From positions 1 through 34,060 of the forward strand of contig SVLW01000020.1 of NCBI GenBank assembly GCA_015067705.1: a DNA stretch of 34,060 nt, read 5' to 3'. Both the position numbers and the translations under genes were made by a program. This stretch comes from Oscillospiraceae bacterium (lineage in GTDB: Bacteria; Bacillota; Clostridia; Oscillospirales; QAMX01). Positions 29,264 to 34,060 of the stretch are shown piece by piece (positions within the stretch are counted from its first letter, which is position 1; every line of letters begins with the position of its first letter). Below the pieces are notes generated by a model. That model made no database searches. It saw only the letters and a program-made list of their open reading frames with translations, and was not told the origin of the DNA.

Positions 29264-29493
29264 ATAAAAAGGTACTTATGTGCCTTGTCTTTCATTTTAT
29301 CTTTCCATTCAAAGCCCACTCTTTTCTTTTTCTTTTTCAATCTTTTTCATAAACACCCCCCGCGCCTTTTGTCATTGCAAGCTTTGCATGATTCTCCATC
29401 CGGGTATCCCGCCCGGGCGGCTCCATAAACAAGTCAATAAAGGAGGAGATCGATATCGTCAGTATCACCGTATTTGTCCTGTCCCTTGTCGGT

Positions 29494-31020
29494 ATGTTGA
29501 TTCTCATGGCGGCCCTTGCCGTCGTCATGTTCAATATCGGTATGGCCCATCGGCGCAAGATCGCGGAGCAGAAGATCGGCGGAGCCGAAGAAGAAGCCCG
29601 CCAGATCGTCGCCGCCGCCGTCAAACAGGCCGAAGCCAAAAAGCGCGAGTCCGTCATCGAGGCCCGCGAAGAGATCCAGAAAAACCGCACTGAGCTTGAA
29701 AAAGAAATCCGCGAGCGCAGAAGTGAGCTCTCCAAGTCGGAGCGCCGCCTGCAGCAGAAAGAAGAGAGTTTAGACCGTAAGCACGACGCCGCAGAAAAGA
29801 AAGAGGAGATCCTGGGCCGCAAGATCAAAGAAGCCGAGGAAATGAACGACGAGATCCGCGAGATCAAGAAGAGCGAGACCGAAATGCTCGAAAAGATTTC
29901 CGGATTCACCGCCGAAGAGGCGAAGGAGTACCTCATTCGCATGATCGAGACCGATGCCCGCCACGAGGCCGCCATCAAGATCCGCGAAATCGATCAGGAA
30001 ATCAAGGAAACCGCCGAGCGTAAGGCCCGCGAGTATATCTCCCTGGCCATCCAGAAGTGCGCCGCCGACCATGTGTCGGAGGCCGCCATCAGCGTTGTCC
30101 CCCTGCCTAACGACGAAATGAAGGGCCGCATCATCGGACGCGAGGGCCGCAACATCCGCACTCTCGAGACCATGACCGGCGTTGATCTCATTATCGACGA
30201 CACCCCCGAGGCCATCACCCTGTCGAGCTTTGACCCCGTCCGGCGCGAGATCGCCCGCCTGACCTTAGAGAAGCTCATTATGGACGGCCGCATCCATCCC
30301 GCCCGCATCGAAGAGATGATCGAGAAGTCCCGCCGCGAAGTGGACGCCATCATCAAGAGCGAGGGCGAGCGCGCCATTTTCGAGACCGGCGTGCAGGGCC
30401 TGCATCCGGAGCTGATCAAGCTTCTGGGCCGTATGCACTATCGTACCAGTTATGGCCAGAACGTGCTGCAGCACTCCATTGAGGTGGCACACGTCTCCGG
30501 CATCCTGGCCGCAGAGCTGGGCCTCGACATCACCATGGCCAAGCGCGCGGGCCTTCTCCACGACATCGGTAAGGCCGTTGACCACGAGACCGAGGGCTCC
30601 CACATCCAGATCGGTGTGGATCTGGCCCGGAAATACCGCGAGAACCGCGAAATCATCCACGCCATCCAGGCACACCACGGCGACGTGGAGGCCGAGACGC
30701 CCATCGCCTGCATCGTCCAGGCGGCCGACGCCATCTCCGCCGCCCGTCCCGGCGCCAGACGCGAGAATCTGGAGGCCTATATCAAACGTCTTGAAAAGCT
30801 GGAGGCCATCGCCAATGAGTTCCCCGGCGTCGAGAAGTCCTTCGCCATCCAGGCCGGCCGCGAGATCCGCATCATGGTCAATCCCGAGACGGTCACCGAC
30901 GACAACATGGTGCTCCTGGCAAGAGACCTGGCCAAAAAGATCGAAAGCGAACTCGAATACCCCGGCCAGATCAAAGTCTCCGTCATGCGCGAAACCCGCG
31001 CCGTCGATTACGCGAAATAA
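29494..31020 (+). CDS. rny: Ribonuclease Y
   Basis: A membrane-anchored endoribonuclease that starts decay of many mRNAs in Firmicutes. From ATG 29494 it has 508 residues: a partial membrane segment, a long coiled coil (about 20-190), a KH domain with [15 protein letters not shown] (about 212-226), an HD domain with [10 protein letters not shown] (about 356-365) and the C-terminal ETRAVDYAK. The true start is probably upstream. A strong AAAGGAGG (29439-29446) is 47 bases before this ATG but eight bases before an in-frame ATC at 29455. Starting there gives 521 residues, close to the 520 of the B. subtilis enzyme, and completes the membrane segment ([12 protein letters not shown]). No ATG, GTG or TTG occurs in that interval. 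Confidence 0.93.
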   Translation: MLILMAALAVVMFNIGMAHRRKIAEQKIGGAEEEARQIVAAAVKQAEAKKRESVIEAREEIQKNRTELEKEIRERRSELSKSERRLQQKEESLDRKHDAAEKKEEILGRKIKEAEEMNDEIREIKKSETEMLEKISGFTAEEAKEYLIRMIETDARHEAAIKIREIDQEIKETAERKAREYISLAIQKCAADHVSEAAISVVPLPNDEMKGRIIGREGRNIRTLETMTGVDLIIDDTPEAITLSSFDPVRREIARLTLEKLIMDGRIHPARIEEMIEKSRREVDAIIKSEGERAIFETGVQGLHPELIKLLGRMHYRTSYGQNVLQHSIEVAHVSGILAAELGLDITMAKRAGLLHDIGKAVDHETEGSHIQIGVDLARKYRENREIIHAIQAHHGDVEAETPIACIVQAADAISAARPGARRENLEAYIKRLEKLEAIANEFPGVEKSFAIQAGREIRIMVNPETVTDDNMVLLARDLAKKIESELEYPGQIKVSVMRETRAVDYAK

Positions 31021-31054
31021 AAAAAAGAGAGAGCCGTATGGCTCTCTTTTTTTT
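31021..31054 (+). terminator. Terminator of RNase Y
   Basis: AAAAGAGAGAGCC-GTAT-GGCTCTCTTTTTTTT directly after the stop codon. The array of repeat island 10 begins at 31055. Confidence 0.92.
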
Positions 31055-31502
31055 GAATTCATAATGCAAAATTCATAATGCAAAATTGTGGTGTCGGCTC
31101 CGCCGACGGATTCAAAATGTAGGGACACCCGTCCTCGGGTGTCCGCCGGGGCGATTCTACGAAAACGTACGGCGGACCCTCTCAGTCAGCTTCGCTGACA
31201 GCTCCCCCAAAGGGGGGAGCCAAGTTGGCGTTTGCAGATTTTGAAAGTCTGCTCACTCCCGCCCCTTCTTGGCTCCCCCTCTGGGGGAGCTGGCACGGCG
31301 TATGCCGTGACTGAGAGGGTTCACCGCTGTGTAATGCAGAAACGAAGGAAGCGGGCAATCGATGGTCACCCCTACGAAAAGGCCGGTACATCGTGCAGAA
31401 TCGCAGAAGAGGGACGCCCGCGACGCCGTCCCCTACAAATTATGAATCCTGTCGCCTTCGGCGACACCATAACTGTCCACTGTCCACTCTCCACTGTCAA
31501 CT
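31055..31502. repeat. Repeat island 10
   Basis: The left array alternates ATTCATA and ATGCAAA units; the right array uses CTGTCCA/CTCTCCA, so the ends differ. Edge hairpins are GTCGGC-TCC-GCCGAC on the left and GTCGCC-TTC-GGCGAC on the right. Inside are GGACACCCG/CGGGTGTCC, CCCTCTCAGTC, and GCTCCCCC/GGGGGAGC at about 31201-31221 and 31272-31292. The central spacer is inverted relative to islands 6, 7 and 9: GGCGTTTGCAGATTTTGAAAG then TCTGC, i.e. the core has flipped. No gene was found in 31021-31538. Confidence 0.85.
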
Positions 31503-31531
31503 AAAAAAAGAGCCCCGCAGGGCTCTTTTTT
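31503..31531 (-). terminator. Terminator of the DUF4867 gene
   Basis: On the minus strand AAAAAAGAGCCC-TGC-GGGGCTCTTTTTTT, seven bases after the TAA. The U-tract touches the right array of repeat island 10. Confidence 0.9.
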
Positions 31532-31538
31532 ATTTGCC

Positions 31539-32171
31539 TTAGTGTTCCAGAGTGATGTTCTCGCCGATCATGCCAAAGTAGGCGCCTTCGTCGGTGATGC
31601 CGGAGTCCTTATGGCAGATGCGCCACTTGTTGTTGGCGGTGAGAAGAGCATTCTCGCCAACGCGCTCGAAGGGCTTCTGAAGATCAGTGTTGGTGCCCTT
31701 GGGCAGAACGATCACGCAGCGGAAGCCGTCGGGATTGGCGTTGCAGGGAGCATAGTGCAGGCAGGTGGCGTACATCTCAACAGCGGTGCCGGCGGGGACA
31801 CGGAACAGCTCCACCTTGGAGGTGTCATAGGTGTAGTCGTCGGTGATGTCCTGCTGCATGCCGACCATGATGATCAGATCGGTAACGGCGATATCCACCT
31901 CGGAGGAACGATGGTACTCGAGGGCATCCATCTGATAGTTGTTGCCGTTGCAGTAGCCGATCTCGATGGGCAGCTCACCAAAGACCTCGTCCTGGAGGAT
32001 CTTCATGGTGCCCTCAACAGCCTCCAGCTCCGGCACGGAGGGCACATAGGCCACATCGGCGGGCACGGGGGTGTACTTCACCATGGCGTCCATCAGGGGA
32101 GCCCAGTCATAGCCCTTGATCACGCGGCCATACTTCTTAAAGGAACTATCGCATACGCATTTGATTTCCAT
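31539..32171 (-). CDS. DUF4867-family protein
   Basis: 210 residues, soluble. The start MEIKCVCDSSFKKYGRVIKGYD and the segments YVPSVPELEAVE and PIEIGYCNGNN are what I recall for DUF4867, a cupin-like family of unknown function found beside sugar genes in Firmicutes. VELFRVPAGTAVEMYATCLHYAPC looks like a cupin barrel strand pair with a possible metal-binding His. ATG 32171 follows AAGGAG with ten bases between. It is divergent from an aldose 1-epimerase gene, which supports a role with a sugar, perhaps as an isomerase-like or sensing protein (inference). A palindromic operator-like site lies in its leader. Confidence 0.65.
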   Translation of the reverse strand: MEIKCVCDSSFKKYGRVIKGYDWAPLMDAMVKYTPVPADVAYVPSVPELEAVEGTMKILQDEVFGELPIEIGYCNGNNYQMDALEYHRSSEVDIAVTDLIIMVGMQQDITDDYTYDTSKVELFRVPAGTAVEMYATCLHYAPCNANPDGFRCVIVLPKGTNTDLQKPFERVGENALLTANNKWRICHKDSGITDEGAYFGMIGENITLEH

Positions 32172-32194
32172 ACTGATTGTTCTCCTTCCATATT

Positions 32195-32210
32195 GGGAAA
32201 CGGTTTTCCC
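32195..32210. promoter_or_regulatory. Palindromic operator-like site
   Basis: GGGAAA-CGGT-TTTCCC. It lies downstream of the predicted minus-strand -10 box, in the leader of the DUF4867 gene, where a bound repressor would block elongation. It resembles sites of LacI-type regulators but fits the catabolite (cre) consensus poorly. The cognate regulator is not in this window. Confidence 0.55.
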
Positions 32211-32229
32211 GTTTCTCCTATAATGCTAC

Positions 32230-32258
32230 TTGTATTTTATCATGCCGGATGCTAAAAT
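32230..32258 (+). promoter_or_regulatory. Promoter of the aldose 1-epimerase gene
   Basis: TTGTAT (32230-32235), a 17-nt spacer and TAAAAT (32253-32258) with an extended -10 TGC. Its -35 box overlaps the -10 box of the divergent promoter. Confidence 0.7.
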
Positions 32259-32262
32259 GAAA
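32234..32262 (-). promoter_or_regulatory. Promoter of the DUF4867 gene
   Basis: On the minus strand TTTCAT (32257-32262), a 17-nt spacer and TAAAAT (32234-32239) with an extended -10 TGA. The two divergent promoters share the same face-to-face 30 bases, so only one polymerase could bind at a time. Confidence 0.5.
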
Positions 32263-32296
32263 GACATAAACCATAATTATTTAGGAGGAATTTTCT

Positions 32297-33298
32297 ATGG
32301 TCACAAAGCTTCCTTTCGGCACCGGCATCAATGGCGAAATTGCTTCCCTTTATAAGATCGAACAGGCCGACGGCACCTATGCCGCCATCACCGACTACGG
32401 CGCAACCATCACCGAGATCGTGGTCCCGGATAAGGACGGCAAGCTCCGCTGCGTCACCATGTACCACGACGAGGTCGCAAAGTACCAGCAGAGGGGCGGC
32501 TTCTGGGGCGCCACCATCGGCCGCGTGGGCAACCGCCTGGGCGCTTCCCAGTTCGAATTAAACGGCAAGACCTACAAGGTTCTGGCAAACGACGGCCCCA
32601 ACCACCTCCACGGCGGCGCCAAGGGCTTTGACAAGTGCATGTGGGACGCCGAGATCCTGGGCGAGAACTCCGTGAAATTCTCCCGCCTGTCCCCCGACGG
32701 CGAAGAGGGCTATCCCGGCAATCTGACGGTCAGCGTCACCTTCACCTTCTGCCCCGAGCACTGCCTGACCATCGAATACCACGCCGAGACCGACGCCGAC
32801 ACCCTGTGTAACCTCACTAACCACAGCTACTTTAACCTGAATGGCACCGGTGTTTCCGGCGAGGGCGCAGGCCTCATCCACGGCCACAAGATGCAGATCA
32901 ACGCCTCCCGCATGACCGCCTGCACCCCGGACCTCCTGCCCAATGGCGAGCTTCTGCCCGTTGCCGGCACTGCCTTTGACTTCCTGGCACCCAAGGAGAT
33001 CGGCGCAGACATCGACGGCGACGACGTCTATATCTCCTATCCCAAGGGATATGACCACAACTTCTGCCTGGACGGCGAGGGCTTCCGCAAGGTGGCCATC
33101 ACCACCGGCGACGAGAGCGGCATCACCATGGAGACCTGGACCGACCTGCCCGGCATGCAGTTCTTCTCCTCCAACCGCCACAGCTTCTGCCTGGAGAGCC
33201 AGTGCTACCCCAACTGGAACCAGAACCCCCACTTCCCGTCGATCGTCCTGAAGAAGGGCGAAGTGTACGAGACCAAGACCGCTTATTGCTTCAAGTAA
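32297..33298 (+). CDS. galM: Aldose 1-epimerase (galactose mutarotase)
   Basis: 333 residues, cytoplasmic. It interconverts alpha and beta anomers of galactose and other aldoses. Conserved parts are GRVGNRLGASQFELNGKTY, cited as GRVGNRL, then NDGPNHLHGG (substrate-binding His), NLTNHSYFNLNG with the catalytic His at 176, GTAFDF, and FCLESQCYPNWNQ with the catalytic Glu at 300. The length is normal for GalM. ATG 32297 follows TTAGGAGGA. It is single and shares a divergent promoter region with the DUF4867 gene. The actual sugar is not defined by the sequence. Confidence 0.92.
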   Translation: MVTKLPFGTGINGEIASLYKIEQADGTYAAITDYGATITEIVVPDKDGKLRCVTMYHDEVAKYQQRGGFWGATIGRVGNRLGASQFELNGKTYKVLANDGPNHLHGGAKGFDKCMWDAEILGENSVKFSRLSPDGEEGYPGNLTVSVTFTFCPEHCLTIEYHAETDADTLCNLTNHSYFNLNGTGVSGEGAGLIHGHKMQINASRMTACTPDLLPNGELLPVAGTAFDFLAPKEIGADIDGDDVYISYPKGYDHNFCLDGEGFRKVAITTGDESGITMETWTDLPGMQFFSSNRHSFCLESQCYPNWNQNPHFPSIVLKKGEVYETKTAYCFK

Positions 33299-33301
33299 AA
33301 T

Positions 33302-33329
33302 AAAAAAGAGCCCGAGAGGGCTCTTTTTT
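33302..33329 (+). terminator. Terminator of the epimerase gene
   Basis: AAAAAAGAGCCC-GAGA-GGGCTCTTTTTT, four bases after the TAA. The array of repeat island 11 begins a few bases later. Confidence 0.92.
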
Positions 33330-33336
33330 ATTTTAC

Positions 33337-33633
33337 GGAGTGGACAGGGGAAAGTTGACAGTGGACAGTTGTGGTGTCGCCGGGGGCGACAGGGATTATA
33401 AAGGCTTCCCCTTGAGGGGAAGCTGTCGCCGTCAGGCGACTGATGAGGTGGCCCCGGGATTAGTTGACCGTGTTGGGGTGCAATATCTGCGATCTGACCT
33501 CCGGGCCACCTCATTCGTCACGGCTGTCGCCGTGCCACCTTCCCCTCAAGGGGAAGGCTTTCGGGCTGCTCTTCCAAATCCGTCGCCCCAGGCGACACCT
33601 TCCCTGTCCACTGTCCACTCTCAACTGTCCACT
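33337..33633. repeat. Repeat island 11 (different core)
   Basis: The edges match the other islands: GTGGACA/GTTGACA arrays and the hairpins GTCGCC-GGG-GGCGAC (left) and GTCGCC-CCA-GGCGAC (right). The core is different: GCTTCCCCTTGAGGGGAAGC (about 33403-33422) and its inverted partner CCTTCCCCTCAAGGGGAAGG (about 33538-33557), with borders GACTGATGAGGTGG and CCACCTCATTCGTC. The TAGGGG modules are absent. So the edge unit combines with at least three core types (CTCCCCC, CTCCCTC, TTCCCCT). No gene is seen. Confidence 0.82.
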
Positions 33634-34060
33634 TCCCCAAAAAACCTCCGCACTGCGTCGAGATACGCACCCTCCGCCGCCGGATAACTCAGCCCATGCC
33701 CCGCGCCCGGGACGGTGACGAGGCGTTTCCTCGACGCACAGGCCTCGTAAAGCGCCCGGCTCATGTCGCAGGGCACGAAGTCGTCCGCCTCGCCGTGGAA
33801 GAAGATCACGGGCACCTTTGCCCGGCGCACCGCCTCGATCGGCGGGTTCTCCTCCAGGTCAAAGCCCGCGAACACCCGCGCGCCCAGCCGCACGAAGGGA
33901 TACGCCGCCGCAGCCGGCAGGCCGCGCTTTGCAATCACAATCCGAATGATCTCCCGGGCAGACGAAAAGCCGCAGTCCGCCAGAACCCCCTTCACCTGAG
34001 GCGGCAGATTCTCCCCCGCCGCCATGAGGACGGTGGACGCGCCCATGGAGATGCCGGTCA
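33621..34060 (-). CDS. Alpha/beta hydrolase, 5' end outside the window
   Basis: The visible 146 residues are the C-terminal part. The nucleophile elbow GISMGAS is at the window edge; the acid is in FFHGEADDFVPCD and the His in VPGAGHGLS. This is the serine-hydrolase triad of BAAT/prolyl-oligopeptidase-like esterases or peptidases. The substrate is unknown. The last codons, GTG GAC AGT TGA, are themselves units of the 7-nt array of repeat island 11, and no terminator stem is visible before the island. Confidence 0.85.
   Translation of the reverse strand, partial: TGISMGASTVLMAAGENLPPQVKGVLADCGFSSAREIIRIVIAKRGLPAAAAYPFVRLGARVFAGFDLEENPPIEAVRRAKVPVIFFHGEADDFVPCDMSRALYEACASRKRLVTVPGAGHGLSYPAAEGAYLDAVRRFFGEVDS

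Noticed and set aside
32195-32210. Catabolite-response (cre) site
   Set aside because: The palindrome centre is CGGT, not the CG-centred cre pattern, and several conserved positions fail; kept only as a generic operator-like site.

Overview
The window looks like a chromosomal segment of a GC-rich gut-type Clostridia, most likely in or near the Oscillospiraceae/Ruminococcaceae. The reasons are the gram-positive gene order rpoB-rpoC-L7Ae-rpsL-rpsG-fusA-tuf, strong AGGAGG ribosome binding sites, RNase Y, a lysine riboswitch, and hairpin-rich intergenic repeats. The lineage call is inference; no 16S or other diagnostic RNA is present.

Layout from left to right. (1) At 314-2547 (minus) a lysine riboswitch controls an NhaC-superfamily transporter, probably a lysine permease. 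(2) At 3303-5590 (minus) lies a GH2 beta-mannosidase-like enzyme. (3) At 6383-7297 (plus) is a lone phage-type replication protein. (4) At 7717-20328 (minus) is the core expression locus: rpoB, rpoC, an L7Ae-like protein, rpsL, rpsG, fusA, then tuf with its own promoter. The rpoB gene is not preceded by rplJ/rplL and has its own tandem promoters. (5) At 20947-27147 are an FAD-dependent oxidoreductase (plus), an MFS transporter (minus) and a GH95 alpha-fucosidase/galactosidase-like enzyme (plus), probably for carbohydrate use. (6) At 27500-29106 (minus) is a large serine recombinase with an overlapping 34-codon gene. (7) At 29235-31054 (plus) is RNase Y. (8) At 31503-33329 a DUF4867-type protein and an aldose 1-epimerase diverge around a short region with overlapping promoters and a palindrome. 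(9) An alpha/beta hydrolase gene runs off the right edge.

The most striking content is intergenic. Eleven repeat islands (about 250-750 bp) fill nearly every gap outside the str/rpo cluster. Most islands are mirror-symmetric. From each edge inward there is an array of 7-nt units, a short GTCGG...CCGAC hairpin followed by GGATT, one or more hairpins beginning TAGGGG or TAGGGAC, and a module with the CTCCCCC/GGGGGAG stem and CTCTCAGTC/GACTGAGAG border. The second half is an inverted copy. Stem sequences differ between copies but stay paired. The 7-nt arrays keep their period while the unit sequence drifts. Islands abut terminator U-tracts, supply the last AGT-TGA (Ser-stop) of three genes, and supply candidate -35 boxes to two others. 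One sits between a riboswitch terminator and its gene. I see no transposase-like gene in them; they look like a non-autonomous, structure-conserved intergenic repeat family.
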